DNA of 64,000 nucleotides from Arsenophonus sp045399315 (GCA_045399315.1 DAYVGO010000032.1:1-64000), one strand, 5' to 3'. Numbered from the stretch's first letter, positions 9,746 to 20,522 are shown. Notes: generated by a model from the letters alone, not told the origin. Numbers and translations are program-made.

Positions 9746-9964
9746 ATATTAATATTAGCCTGCATATAAAATGTTAGATGGATATTATTGGTTGTTTATT
9801 ACATGATTAATCATGTGTTCTGTAACTAACAAAAGTAGGGTGATAATAGAAACTGTATTATTTACAAAATGTTAGTTGCTAAATTCTAACTGGTATGTAT
9901 TCTCAATCGAAGATAGTACATAAAGCGCAAAGTGCACGCTAATTAAAAAAGAGTCACCAGTATA

Positions 9965-12922
9965 ATGATCCCACGTATAGGTTAGTTTCATCAAATTAGT
10001 TAGCAAATAGAAAAGTATTTTAGTACATTAAAAAAACGAGGTTTTAGCGTTGATTTATCAACCAGTTATGCTGAACGTCTCTCAATGGCAACAGATAATA
10101 GTATCTATCAGCTTACTCCTCAAGCTGTTATTTATCCTCGTTCAACTAAAGATGTTCAATTGCTGGCAAATCTTGCTAATAATAAACAATTTCAAGTGTT
10201 AACATTTACCCTTTGATGAGGTGGAACGGGTACTAACGGGCAGGCTCTGACTGAGGGCATTGTTGTTGATATGTCCCGTTATATGCAAAAGATCTTGCAA
10301 ATAAATCTTGAGCAAAAATAGATTAGAGTTGAAGCTGGTGTGATAAAAGATCAACTCAATCAATTCTTGGCGCCTTATGGTTATTTTTTTGCACCTGAAT
10401 TGTCAACTAGTAACCGTGCCACTTTGGGCGGAATGATCAATACTGATGCTTCAGGCCAAGGCTCATTAGTTTATGGTAAAACATCGGATTATGTACTGAG
10501 TGTTAAAGCCGTTTTACTGGGTGGCGAGGTATTAGAAACCTATCAGATACCAGTAGCCTTAGTGGAATGTATTTCGCAGCAGCAATCAGTTATTGGCCAT
10601 CTATATCACACTGTTTATCCATCATTATTTATTAGCAGCGACAACTAATTCTGGCTAAGTTTCCAAAATTAAATCGTTTTTTAACCGGCTATAATTTACG
10701 TCATGTCTTTGATGATGTCATGAGCCACTTTGATTTAACACGCATTTTAACCAACTCTGAAGAGACGTTGGCTTTTATTACGGAAGCCAAGTTAAATACT
10801 ACTCCTATACCTAAGGTGCGACGGTTAGTCAATATACAGTATGATTTATTTGATTCAGTATTGCGTAGTGCTCCGTTTATGGTGACAGCCAAAGCATTAT
10901 CAGTGGAAGCTGTAGATGTTAAAATATTAGTTTTAGCACGCTAAAATATTATCTGTCATTTGGTAAAAAATTTGGTTGATGATAAGAAATTATTAGCGTT
11001 AAATATTGTTGAATTTAGTAGCAATGACGAGTAAAAAATTAATCAGCAATTGACTAGCTTATGTTCACAATTAGATAAAATAATACAGGTAGGTGATGCA
11101 GGTATTCTTGGTTATCAAATATGCCATGAATTAGCGGATATTGAACGTGTCTATATGATGAGAAAAAAAGCGGTTGGTTTATTGGCTAATACTAAAGGTT
11201 TAGCAAAACCAATACCGTTTGTAGAAGATACTTGCGTGCCGCCAGAGCATTTAGCGGATTATATTGTTGAATTTCTGGCTCTGCTTGACCACAATAATTT
11301 GGCCTATGGTATGTTCGGCCATGTTGATGCTGGCGTATTACATGTTCGTCCGGTCATGGATATGTGTGATCCACAACAGGAAGTATTAATAAAACAAATT
11401 TTTGATGAAATTACTCAACTTACTGCTAAATATGGCGGATTTTATGGGGGGTGGAGAACATGGCAAAGGATTTTGGTCAACCTGCGGCCGACAATTTTTT
11501 GGGGAAAAGTTTTATCAAATACTTTGTCAAATCAAAACTACTTTTGATCCATTTAATCAATTAAATCCAAGCAAAATATGCTCGTCTATAAAGGTAAAAC
11601 TTCCACTGATGCTTATTGATGCGGTAATAAAAAGAGCAACTTATAATCGCATCATCCCGGTTAATGTGAGAGAAACATTTGATCATGTTATGGCATGTAA
11701 TAGCAATTGTTTATGTTTTAATTTTGACGTTAATAGCCCGATGTGTCCTTCGATGAAAATTTCTTAACAACGGGTGTATTCGCTCAAAGGTCGAGCAACT
11801 TTAATGCGCGAGTGGCTAAGGTTACAGGTTAAACATGGCGTAGATCTGGCATTATTTGTAGAGGATATTAATATTTATGAACTTTCTTGGCAACAGAAAA
11901 TAACACGTCTATACTACACTTGGCAAGCTAAACGGGGACAATATGATTTTTCTCATGAAGTCAAAGAAGCAATTGCAGGTTGCTTAGCTTGTAAAGCATG
12001 CACAATCCAGTGTCCGGTTAAAATTGATGTTTCCAGTTTTAGGGCAAAAATTTTAGCACTTTATTATAGTCGTTATTTGCGTCCAATTAGTGACCATGTG
12101 GTAGCCAATATCGAATTGACTTTACCATTAATGGCAAAGCATACTCGCTGGTTTAATTTTATGTTACAGCAACGGTGGATACAAGCCTTTGGGCGAAAAG
12201 TGATTGGCTTAACTGATCTTCCACTGCTGTCTACACCGAGTCTACAACAATTAGCCGATAATTTGGCATTATCATTATTGCAATTAGAAAGCTTGTCAAA
12301 AGAAGCGTGTAGCGAGTACGTATTTATCGTTCAGGATCCGTTTACTAGCTACTATGATGCTAATTTAATTGCTGATTTCGTTTATTTAATTGAAAAATTA
12401 GGTTATCGGCCTATATTACAGGCTTTTTCTGCTAACGGAAAAGCGCTACATATTAAGGGATATTTAGCCCGTTTTACCAAAACGGCGCAAAAAACAGCGG
12501 ATTTTCTTAATCGTTTAGCCCAATTATCCATTCCAATGGTGGGTATCAATCCTGCTTTAGTGCTCTATTTTCGTGATGAATATCAGCAGATCTTCGGTCC
12601 TAAGCAAGGTAATTTTGTGGTTAAATTGGTTAATGAATGGTTAGTAACATTATTACCACAAAGCCTGTGGCAAAGTTAACGACTGAAAAATGGTATCTAT
12701 TAGGGTATCGTACAGAAATGTCACTATTACCTAATAGTGCTCAGTTATGGATTAATATTTTTGCTCAATTTGGCTGCCAACTTATCAATGTTAATGTTGG
12801 CTGTTGCAGTATAGCAGGAACTTATATTTATGAAGTTAAACAACTGGCAAATTTAAAGGGCATTTAGGCCTTATCTTGGGGCAATCGATTACAGCAATTA
12901 CCGACAACGTATTGTTTAACAA
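9965..12922 (+). pseudogene. ydiJ: ydiJ, FAD-linked oxidase/Fe-S protein, inactivated
   Basis: Remnant of a protein of about 1,000 residues (D-2-hydroxyglutarate dehydrogenase type): an FAD-binding domain, then a C-terminal iron-sulfur and cysteine-rich domain. The start MIPRIG at 9965 is followed by stops at codons 7 and 13. TGA-TGA replaces part of the FAD-binding glycine stretch before GGTGTNGQA, and TAG stands at a Trp position before IRVEAGVIKDQ. Frameshifts near 10640, 10945 and 11440 follow. Long conserved pieces survive (FFAPELSTSNRATLGGM, GCLACKACTIQCPVKIDV). The 3' end is cut by a deletion that joins it to menI. Confidence 0.9.
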
Positions 12923-13099
12923 CAGGTAGTTGGTACTGAAATTAACGTTAGTCATATTCGGCCAGTAGCTTTCGGTCGAGTACATGGTGTATGTCGTGCA
13001 ATCTATCTGGGTCGTCGCCAGCAAGTTTGGTCGATAAAAATCTTTAATCAACAATCAAACCTGAGTTATATTTGCCGTTTAACCACAGTGATAATTTAA
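12923..13099 (+). pseudogene. menI: menI (ydiI) 3' remnant
   Basis: An open stretch of 58 codons reads QVVGTEINVSHIRP...GRVHGVCRAIYLGRRQQVW...CRLTTVII-stop. It follows the C-terminal half of the hotdog-fold DHNA-CoA thioesterase MenI of menaquinone synthesis. The first roughly 80 codons, including the catalytic region, are absent. The sequence runs directly out of ydiJ coding DNA, so one deletion removed the end of ydiJ and the start of menI. The order ydiJ-menI-suf is that of E. coli. Confidence 0.75.
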
Positions 13100-13422
13100 T
13101 TGTTGGCAATTGAGGAAATGTGCTAAACAAATCCTCGATCGTTTAATAATGTGTTGTTTTTACTTTAGATAGTTATAAATTTGCAAAGTTATTTTTTTGG
13201 ATATTTATTGGTAACTTAGCATGATTAGTAAATAAGATGTTGTCAAATAAGAGTAAAATAAATGCCACTTTTTGCTGAAAAAATACTCTAATAAAAATAT
13301 ATTCTTAAAATAAATGGTTGAAGTGATAAAGGTTATTATTACTATATATAATATTAATTAAAAACAATTTAGTTACATTCATATAGTAATATAACGAAAA
13401 TATTAGTTTAGTGAGGTCAATG
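13100..13422. other. suf operon upstream region
   Basis: About 320 bases between the menI remnant and sufA, very AT-rich, with no gene. The suf promoter must lie here. I could not make out a convincing IscR, OxyR or Fur site by eye. GTGAGG at 13411-13416 is the sufA ribosome site. Confidence 0.5.
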
Positions 13423-13791
13423 ATGACGGAGCATGTTGATACTTTTTCTCTAAATGAAACAACTTGGCAGGGCCTTACCATGACCGATAAAGCTGCTGCG
13501 CAAATTCGTAAATTAATGGGAAAAAATCCTGCTAGTCAGGGATTGTCTCTAAATATTAAGCGATCAGGTTGTGCAGGATTTGGTTATGTGTTCGCATTGA
13601 TAGAGAAGCCAACCAAAGAATATTTGCTGTTTGAAAATAATGGCGCCAAACTATTTGTGCCTCTAAAAGCAATGCCATTTATTGATGGTACTGAGGTCGA
13701 TTATGTTTGTGAAGGGCTTAATCAAGTATTCAAATTTAATAATCCTAAGGCTCAACACGCTTGCGGGTGTGGTGAAAGTTTTGGTATTTAA
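13423..13791 (+). CDS. sufA: SufA, A-type Fe-S carrier
   Basis: Carries Fe-S clusters from the SufBCD scaffold to target proteins. The three ligand cysteines are present: KRSGCAGFGYVF and, at the end, HACGCGESFG. The frame is open from a GTG at 13411, but that GTG is part of the ribosome site GTGAGG. Of the tandem ATGs at 13420 and 13423 the second has better spacing and gives 122 residues, the E. coli length. First gene of the sufABCDSE operon, with sufB 12 bases downstream. Confidence 0.94.
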   Translation: MTEHVDTFSLNETTWQGLTMTDKAAAQIRKLMGKNPASQGLSLNIKRSGCAGFGYVFALIEKPTKEYLLFENNGAKLFVPLKAMPFIDGTEVDYVCEGLNQVFKFNNPKAQHACGCGESFGI

Positions 13792-13803
13792 GCGAATTAA
13801 ATT

Positions 13804-15303
13804 ATGTCACAGCGTAATATAGAAATTGGTGATGATGTTCAACAATGCTTAGACGAGCATCGTTATAAAGAGGGTTTTTTCACGCAAGTTGCAATGGATG
13901 AATTAGCTAAAGGTCTTAATGAAGACGTTATCAAAGCGATTTCAGCCAAACGTAATGAACCAGATTGGATGTTACAGTTTCGTTTAGAAGCTTATCAACA
14001 TTGGTTAACGATGGAAGAACCTCACTGGCTTAAAGGCTATTATCCAGATTTAAACTATCAGGAATATAGTTATTATGCGGCGCCAGCCTGTAATTCTTGC
14101 GATGATAATTGTCACACTGAGGCTAACTCACAATCCGAACAGGGTAATGCGCATAATAGTAATTATCTGACAGCGGAAGTTGAAGAAGCATTTAATAAAC
14201 TTGGCGTACCAGTACGTGAAGGCAAATCAGTCGCGGTAGATGCTATTTTTGACTCTGTCTCTGTTTCGACCACTTATCGTAGTGAATTAGCCAAACTTGG
14301 CATTATTTTTTGTTCTTTTGGTGAAGCGCTCCAAGAATATCCTGAATTAGTGAAAAAATATATTGGTACTGTCGTTTCTAATCGAGATAATTTCTTTGCT
14401 GCCTTGAATTCTGCGGTAGCTTCTGATGGCACCTTTGTTTATGTGCCAAAAGGTGTCCGTTGCCCAATGGAATTATCAACCTATTTTCGCATTAATGCTG
14501 CCAAAACGGGTCAATTTGAACGCACCATCCTGATTGCCGATGAAGGCAGTTATGTTAGTTATATTGAAGGGTGTTCTGCTCCGGTCCGGGATATTTATCA
14601 ATTGCATGCTGCTGTGGTTGAAGTCATTATCCATAAGGATGCGGCAGTAAAATACTCTACCGTACAAAACTGGTTTTCTGGTGGTGAAAGTGAAACCGGT
14701 GGAATTTTAAATTTTGTTACCAAACGTGCTCTATGTGAAGGTGAGAATGCCAAAATGTCCTGGACCCAGTCTGAAACAGGATCGGCTATTACCTGGAAAT
14801 ATCCTAGCGTTATTTTGCAAGGGGATAATTCGGTAGGGGAGTTTTATTCGGTTGCATTAACCAATGGTAATCAGCAGGCTGATACGGGTACCAAAATGAT
14901 CCATATTGGCAAGAATACTCACTCGACAATTATTTCCAAAGGGATTTCAGCCGGCCGCAGCCAAAATAGTTACCGTGGTTTAGTAAAAATTTTACCGACC
15001 GCAGAGAATGCCAGAAATTATACCCAATGTGATTCTATGTTAATTGGTACCGAATGTGGGGCGCATACGTTTCCTTATATTGAGGTAAAAAATAGTAGCG
15101 CTCAGTTAGAGCATGAAGCCACTACATCTCGTATTGGTGCAGATCAACTTTTTTATTGTTTACAACGTGGTATTAGTGAATATGATGCCATTTCTATGAT
15201 TGTTAATGGTTTCTGTAAAGATGTCTTTTCTGAATTACCGCTAGAGTTTGCTGTTGAAGCACAAAAATTGTTAGCAATTAGCTTGGAACATAGTGTGGGT
15301 TGA
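13804..15303 (+). CDS. sufB: SufB, Fe-S scaffold subunit
   Basis: Core of the SufBC2D complex on which clusters are built from SufS-SufE sulfur. It is 499 residues, close to E. coli (495). Family signatures include YVPKGVRCPMELSTYFRIN, YIEGCSAP, KYSTVQNWF, NYTQCDSMLIG (the sulfur-accepting cysteine region) and QLEHEATTSRIG. A short Cys-rich linker near residues 97-107 (NSCDDNCHTEAN) is typical. Frame intact; sufC starts 43 bases later. Confidence 0.97.
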   Translation: MSQRNIEIGDDVQQCLDEHRYKEGFFTQVAMDELAKGLNEDVIKAISAKRNEPDWMLQFRLEAYQHWLTMEEPHWLKGYYPDLNYQEYSYYAAPACNSCDDNCHTEANSQSEQGNAHNSNYLTAEVEEAFNKLGVPVREGKSVAVDAIFDSVSVSTTYRSELAKLGIIFCSFGEALQEYPELVKKYIGTVVSNRDNFFAALNSAVASDGTFVYVPKGVRCPMELSTYFRINAAKTGQFERTILIADEGSYVSYIEGCSAPVRDIYQLHAAVVEVIIHKDAAVKYSTVQNWFSGGESETGGILNFVTKRALCEGENAKMSWTQSETGSAITWKYPSVILQGDNSVGEFYSVALTNGNQQADTGTKMIHIGKNTHSTIISKGISAGRSQNSYRGLVKILPTAENARNYTQCDSMLIGTECGAHTFPYIEVKNSSAQLEHEATTSRIGADQLFYCLQRGISEYDAISMIVNGFCKDVFSELPLEFAVEAQKLLAISLEHSVG

Positions 15304-15346
15304 TTGGTTATATTAAAGAATATTAATTTATTCAAAGGGTTATGAA

Positions 15347-16093
15347 ATGTTAAGTGTTAAAAATTTAAATGTCAGTATTGAAGGTAATCAAATTCTTAAT
15401 GGATTAAACCTAGAAGTAAAATCGGGTGAAGTACATGCGATCATGGGACCTAATGGATCAGGTAAAAGTACATTATCGGCAACATTGGCTGGACGTGAAG
15501 AATATGAAATAGTTCAAGGTGAAATTCTATTCAAACATAAAAATTTGCTTGAATTATCGCCGGAAGAGCGTGCAGGTGAAGGTATATTTTTAGCATTTCA
15601 GTATCCGGTGGAAATTCCTGGCGTAAGTAATCAATTTTTCTTACAAACGGCGGTTAACGCGGTGAGAGAATATCGTAAACAGCAACCGTTAGATAGATTT
15701 GATTTTCAGGATTTTATTGAAGATAAAATAGATCTTCTTGATATGCCTAAAGATTTGCTGACCCGATCAGTGAATGTTGGTTTCTCTGGTGGGGAAAAAA
15801 AACGCAATGATATTTTACAGATGGTCGCGTTAGAGCCTGAATTGTGCATTTTAGATGAAACTGACTCAGGTCTTGATATCGATGCATTGAAAGTGGTGGC
15901 GAATGGGGTAAACTCACTACGTACCACAGAGCGGTCTTTTATCATTGTCACCCACTATCAGCGCATTTTAGATTATTTACAGCCTGATTTTGTCCATGTT
16001 CTTCATCAAGGTAAAATTATTCAATCAGGTGACTTTACCTTGGCCAAAAAACTGGAGGTAGAAGGCTATGGCTGGCTTATTGACCAACAGTGA
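15347..16093 (+). CDS. sufC: SufC, Fe-S assembly ATPase
   Basis: ABC-type ATPase that drives structural change in SufBC2D; soluble, not a transporter. Walker A is GPNGSGKST, the signature is GFSGGEKKRN and Walker B is LCILDETDSGLD, with the H-loop in IIVTHYQRIL. The 248 residues match the family. Its 3' end overlaps the sufD start by 26 bases, so translation of the two is likely coupled. Confidence 0.97.
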   Translation: MLSVKNLNVSIEGNQILNGLNLEVKSGEVHAIMGPNGSGKSTLSATLAGREEYEIVQGEILFKHKNLLELSPEERAGEGIFLAFQYPVEIPGVSNQFFLQTAVNAVREYRKQQPLDRFDFQDFIEDKIDLLDMPKDLLTRSVNVGFSGGEKKRNDILQMVALEPELCILDETDSGLDIDALKVVANGVNSLRTTERSFIIVTHYQRILDYLQPDFVHVLHQGKIIQSGDFTLAKKLEVEGYGWLIDQQ

Positions 16094-17393
16094 AAGAGCA
16101 GAAAAACAGTGCCAAGCCATAATGTTAAATCAACAGGCGCTAAAACGTTTTGCGGCCCTTTTTTATGCTAGTAATAGAGCGAATGAAAAGCAGGCACTGG
16201 CTTATTGGCGGCAGGTAGAAAAAATTGGTTTTCCGCTTTTTCGTCATGAAGAATGGCATTATACTCCATTAGCCAAAGTACTTAATGCCCAATACCAATT
16301 AAACCATATCAATAATAAAGTTAGCGCTATTACAGCAGAGCAATTAAAACAGTTGGCTATCGCTATTGATGGCTGGCAGATTATTATGCTTGATGGCTGT
16401 TTTATGTCTGCGCTAAGCAGCCGTAATTTTGGTCCTTATCAAATCCACATGATGGATACGATGACACATTTTCCAGCACCTATCGTTAGTGATGAAATAT
16501 TTCTGTATTTAACGGAGAGTTTGGCCGTCCAACCGCTAGTGATTAAACTTGCCGCTAATCAGCGGGCAGAAAAACCGCTTTATATATTGAATATTACTTC
16601 CGGCTCAAACCATAGTGATCATGTTAATATTAGTCACTATCGCTATCATTTAGAAATTGGTGCTAATAGCCAATCGCAAGTTATTGAACATTTTGTTTCT
16701 CTGGATGATAAACCACATCTGACAGGTGGTCGTCTAACTGCTCATATTGGTGCTAATAGCCATTTTAGTCATATTAAGCTTAGTGTTGAAAACAATCAAA
16801 GTAACCATTTTGCCCATAATGATATCTTATCAGGGCGGGATAGCCAAATAAAAAGTACCGGTATTTTTATCGGCTCCGCCTTGCTTCGACATCATACCAG
16901 TGTGAAATTAAATGGAGCTGGTAGCAAATTAGCGCTAAATAGCTTATTGTTGCCGCAAAATAGGGAAATTGTCGATAGCAGAACTTATCTGGAACATAAT
17001 CAACCGTTTTGTGAAAGTCGACAGTTGCATAAGACGATTGTGTTAGATGAAAGCAAAGCTGTTTTTAATGGTATGATTAAAGTTGCACCTCAGGCACTGA
17101 AAACTGATGGACAAATGACAAATAATAGCTTGTTGTTAGGAAAACAGGCAGAAATTGATACTAAACCACAATTAGAAATTTACGCTGATGATGTTAAGTG
17201 TAGTCATGGGGCTACTGTAGGGCGTATTGATGATGAGCAGCTATTTTATTTACGTTCACGGGGTATTGATATTAACAATGCAAAACATATAATCATAGTT
17301 GCATTTGTGGCTGAAATAATAGAAGCAGTAGACAGTAAAGGGGTTAGTGACAAGGTAATGGATATTATTCAGCAGCGCTTAGCAGGGATTTAA
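16068..17393 (+). CDS. sufD: SufD, Fe-S scaffold subunit
   Basis: Partner of SufB in SufBC2D. The length of 441 residues is close to E. coli (423). The C-terminal beta-helix core is clear: LLPQNREIVDSRTYLEHN, FNGMIKVAPQALKTDGQM and KCSHGATVGRIDDEQLFYLRSRGI with the conserved Cys-X-His. The N-terminal part is more divergent, as usual. The start lies inside sufC and the sufS ATG follows the stop by one base. No disruption. Confidence 0.96.
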   Translation: MAGLLTNSERAEKQCQAIMLNQQALKRFAALFYASNRANEKQALAYWRQVEKIGFPLFRHEEWHYTPLAKVLNAQYQLNHINNKVSAITAEQLKQLAIAIDGWQIIMLDGCFMSALSSRNFGPYQIHMMDTMTHFPAPIVSDEIFLYLTESLAVQPLVIKLAANQRAEKPLYILNITSGSNHSDHVNISHYRYHLEIGANSQSQVIEHFVSLDDKPHLTGGRLTAHIGANSHFSHIKLSVENNQSNHFAHNDILSGRDSQIKSTGIFIGSALLRHHTSVKLNGAGSKLALNSLLLPQNREIVDSRTYLEHNQPFCESRQLHKTIVLDESKAVFNGMIKVAPQALKTDGQMTNNSLLLGKQAEIDTKPQLEIYADDVKCSHGATVGRIDDEQLFYLRSRGIDINNAKHIIIVAFVAEIIEAVDSKGVSDKVMDIIQQRLAGI

Positions 17394-17394
17394 T

Positions 17395-18651
17395 ATGACA
17401 TTTTCAGTGGCATCCATTCGTAAAGATTTTCCTATGCTAGCAGAAAAAATTAATGGCAAGCCATTGGTTTATTTGGATAGCGCCGCCAGTGCGCAAAAAC
17501 CACTGCAAGTAATTGATAAAGAAAAACAATTTCTCAGCCATCACTATGCGGCTGTGCACCGTGGGATCCATACCTTCAGCAGTCAAGCAACGACTATGGT
17601 AGAAAATGTTCGTCAACAAGTTGCTGATTTTATTCATGCTGCTGATGCTGAAGAAATTGTTTTTGTTAAAGGAGCAACAGAAGGCATAAATTTAATTGCT
17701 AATAGTTATGGGCGTGGTTTTATCACACCGGACGATAATATTATCATAACCCAAATGGAACATCATGCTAATATAGTCCCTTGGCATTTACTTGCTACTC
17801 AAATTGGCTGTAATATTCGTATATTACCTATTGATAATGCAGGGAAATTAATTTTTGAACAATTAGATAAGTTAATTGATGCCAGGACGCGATTATTGTC
17901 TTTTACCCATATGTCGAATGTTTTGGGAACCGTTAATCCAGTAAAACAGATTATTGCCTATGCCCGCCAATGCGCGGCGAAAAAAAGGGCTCAATTACAT
18001 ATTTTGGTTGATGGTGCACAAAGTATCATGCATCAAATGATCGATGTCCAAGATTTAGATTGTGATTTTTATGTTTTTTCCGGCCATAAACTTTATGGAC
18101 CTACTGGTATTGGTATTTTATATGGCAGAAAGGCATTATTAAATGATTTACCACCTTGGCAAGGTGGGGGCGCTATGATTGATAAAGTTAGTATGACGTT
18201 AGCTGAGCCATCAAAAATATCTATTACCTATGAAAAGGCGCCATGGCGGTTTGAAGCGGGTACACCGAACGTTGTCGGCATTATCGGTTTAGGTGAAGCA
18301 TTGCGTTATGTTAATAATCTTGGTTATCAACAAATATCGGCACATGAAAGCACATTAATGCAGTATGCTAACCATCGTTTAACCATGGTAAGCTCTTTGC
18401 GTCTTTACGGCTCAGATGAGCGTCAAGGGGTGATTGCCTTTAATTTAGGCAATCATCATGCTTATGATGTTGGTAGTTTTTTAGATAATTATGCTATTGC
18501 AATACGAACGGGTCACCATTGTGCGTTGCCCTTAATGGATTTTTATCAAGTACCAGCAATGTGTCGTGCTTCATTGGCAATTTATACCACAAAAGAAGAA
18601 ATTGATATTTTGGTCGAAAAACTACAACATATTGAGAAATTGTTAGGTTAA
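17395..18651 (+). CDS. sufS: SufS, group II cysteine desulfurase
   Basis: PLP enzyme that takes sulfur from cysteine and passes it to SufE. The PLP lysine is in FYVFSGHKLYGP, the cofactor-binding histidine in MEHHANIVPW, and the persulfide cysteine in AIRTGHHCALPL. At 418 residues it is about 12 longer than in E. coli. Part of the excess is a basic insertion (CAAKKRAQLH) before ILVDGAQ; the frame stays open across it. Fifth gene of the operon. Confidence 0.96.
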   Translation: MTFSVASIRKDFPMLAEKINGKPLVYLDSAASAQKPLQVIDKEKQFLSHHYAAVHRGIHTFSSQATTMVENVRQQVADFIHAADAEEIVFVKGATEGINLIANSYGRGFITPDDNIIITQMEHHANIVPWHLLATQIGCNIRILPIDNAGKLIFEQLDKLIDARTRLLSFTHMSNVLGTVNPVKQIIAYARQCAAKKRAQLHILVDGAQSIMHQMIDVQDLDCDFYVFSGHKLYGPTGIGILYGRKALLNDLPPWQGGGAMIDKVSMTLAEPSKISITYEKAPWRFEAGTPNVVGIIGLGEALRYVNNLGYQQISAHESTLMQYANHRLTMVSSLRLYGSDERQGVIAFNLGNHHAYDVGSFLDNYAIAIRTGHHCALPLMDFYQVPAMCRASLAIYTTKEEIDILVEKLQHIEKLLG

Positions 18652-18679
18652 TCTATTTTAAAGTACCAATAAGGGTAGC

Positions 18680-19111
18680 ATGATGTCAGTCTTACCTGAT
18701 GAAAATAAATTGTTGCGTAATTTTTCACGTTGTCAAAACTGGGAAGAGCGATATCTTTATCTAATTGAATTAGGGGAAAAATTATTACCCTTAAGCTATA
18801 GTCAAAAACAGGCAAAAAACCAAGTTACAGGTTGTCAAAGTCAGGTTTGGATTGTCATGGAGCCGGATAGTGACGGCAGGATCCAGTTTACAGGTGACAG
18901 TGATGCAGTCATTATTAAGGGCTTGATTGCCTTAGTAATAATTATTTTTCAAAATAAAACTGGTCAACAAATTTTGTCGACCGATAGCAAAACATTCTTT
19001 CAAAAGTTGTCATTAGAGCAGCATTTAACACCATCAAGAAGCCAGGGATTACACGCTATGATCAAAACAATTCGTCAGCGAGCCAAAAAATTTATCCAAT
19101 CAAGCACTTAA
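18680..19111 (+). CDS. sufE: SufE, sulfur acceptor
   Basis: Takes persulfide sulfur from SufS and stimulates it. The active cysteine is in NQVTGCQSQVWIV, and EERYLYLIELGEKL near the N-terminus is typical. The 143 residues compare with 138 in E. coli. Two adjacent ATGs (18680 and 18683) are possible starts, with AGGG upstream. Last gene of the suf operon. Confidence 0.94.
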   Translation: MMSVLPDENKLLRNFSRCQNWEERYLYLIELGEKLLPLSYSQKQAKNQVTGCQSQVWIVMEPDSDGRIQFTGDSDAVIIKGLIALVIIIFQNKTGQQILSTDSKTFFQKLSLEQHLTPSRSQGLHAMIKTIRQRAKKFIQSST

Positions 19112-19191
19112 ACATTTAGTTAGCTACTGATATTATTAGAGTGACGCTTATTAATCCGATAAACTTTATACGTTCCTTAGGAGGAAAAAGT

Positions 19192-20115
19192 ATGAAGATA
19201 ATTCTGTTTTTTATCGGCTTGTCGTTTTTAAGCGGACTGACGATAAATGTCAATGCTGCTGAATACTCCTTGCCATCCACTACTGCACGCTTAATTGGTG
19301 AAAATAAACATTATGTAGTGCCTAATGATGGGCGTCCCTTGGAAGCTATTGCAAGTGAATTTCAGATAGGTCTGCTTAGTATGTTAGAAGCTAATCCAGG
19401 AACCGACCCTTATTTACCTATATCTGGTAAGACATTGATTATTCCATCACAAATGTTATTACCAGCGACTAAGCGTGATGGGATCATTATCAATTTAGCA
19501 GAACTGCGACTATATTATTTTCCTAAAGGAGCAAATAAAGTTATTGTCTACCCGATTGGTATCGGTCAATTGGGTGCAAATACGCCTAGAATGGTGACTA
19601 CAGTTAGTCAATTAATTAAAAATCCAACTTGGACTCCAACACCTAATATTCGTAAACGTTATGCGGCCGAAGGGGTAATTTTACCAACAGTATTTCCTGC
19701 CGGACCTGATAATCCTATGGGGCTTTATGCTTTGCGTTTATCCTATGGTAAGGGGCAATATCTGATCCATGGTACTAATGCTAATTTTGGTATTGGCTTA
19801 CGTGTTAGTTCGGGATGTATTCGGTTAAGACCTGAGGATATAGAAGCATTATTTTACTCGGTGCCGGTAGGAACGTGCGTACAGGTAATTAATGAACCCA
19901 TTAAGTATTCTAAAGAGCCGGATGGTGGCTATTACATTGAAGTTCACCAACCACTATCTAAAAAAGAGTCTGATGATCCGCAAACCATGCCATTAATATA
20001 TAGCAATGAGTTTAAGGTATTTTTACAACAAGCGGGTATTGATCAGAAATTAGTTGCACAAGCTGTAGCTCGCCGTTCAGGAATGCCGGTAAGGGTAAAT
20101 AAAACATTAAGATAA
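19192..20115 (+). CDS. ldtE: L,D-transpeptidase (LdtE/YnhG type)
   Basis: Periplasmic enzyme that makes 3-3 peptidoglycan cross-links in E. coli; relatives attach Lpp to the wall. MKIILFFIGLSFLSGLTINVNAAEY is a clear signal peptide. A LysM-like segment follows (HYVVPNDGRPLEAIASEFQIG...IPSQMLLP), then a YkuD domain with HGTNANFGIGLRVSSGCIRL holding the catalytic Cys. The frame is open from 19141, but the AGGAGG ribosome site and signal peptide fix the ATG at 19192, giving 307 residues. It stays between suf and lpp as in E. coli. Confidence 0.92.
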   Translation: MKIILFFIGLSFLSGLTINVNAAEYSLPSTTARLIGENKHYVVPNDGRPLEAIASEFQIGLLSMLEANPGTDPYLPISGKTLIIPSQMLLPATKRDGIIINLAELRLYYFPKGANKVIVYPIGIGQLGANTPRMVTTVSQLIKNPTWTPTPNIRKRYAAEGVILPTVFPAGPDNPMGLYALRLSYGKGQYLIHGTNANFGIGLRVSSGCIRLRPEDIEALFYSVPVGTCVQVINEPIKYSKEPDGGYYIEVHQPLSKKESDDPQTMPLIYSNEFKVFLQQAGIDQKLVAQAVARRSGMPVRVNKTLR

Positions 20116-20227
20116 TATTATTGATGAGTAAGAAGATTAGTAGATTGCTATGATTTTGTTCAAATAGTGAATTTATTAATAGTTAGTTAATGATATTATT
20201 AAAAATTAGTTGTTTGTAATAAATAAT

Positions 20228-20249
20228 AAGGCACCCAAATGGGTGTCTT
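20228..20249 (-). terminator. lpp transcription terminator
   Basis: A 9-bp stem (AAGGCACCC paired with GGGTGTCTT, one G-T pair) with a 4-base loop lies about 37 bases past the lpp stop. T-rich sequence flanks it on both sides, so it may also end transcripts from ldtE. Confidence 0.75.
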
Positions 20250-20285
20250 ATTAATATATCGAGTGATCCGATAAATGCAATTGGA

Positions 20286-20522
20286 TTACTTTTTATATCT
20301 ACGAACTTGATTATCCAAACGTTGATTAGCACGAGCAGCTTCATCTTTAGCAGTCTGAACATCAGTACGTAATGACTGAACGTCATTTGATAGTTGATCG
20401 ACTTTACCGTTTAACGTTTGTACATCAGAGGACAGTTTGTTAATTTGGCTACTGTTTGAACAGCCTGCTAGTAAAGCAGAAGCCAGAACGATAGATCCCA
20501 GTACAACTTTAGTACGATTCAT
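20286..20522 (-). CDS. lpp: Braun's lipoprotein Lpp
   Basis: Major outer-membrane lipoprotein that tethers the outer membrane to peptidoglycan. The signal peptide ends in the lipobox LLAGC with Cys21 as the lipidated residue. The mature part is a trimeric coiled coil with the usual heptads (INKLSSDVQTLNGKVDQLSNDVQSL) and ends in YKK, keeping the terminal lysine that is linked to the wall. At 78 residues it equals E. coli Lpp. GAGGGTAATATA precedes the ATG, almost as in the E. coli leader. Confidence 0.97.
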   Translation of the reverse strand: MNRTKVVLGSIVLASALLAGCSNSSQINKLSSDVQTLNGKVDQLSNDVQSLRTDVQTAKDEAARANQRLDNQVRRYKK

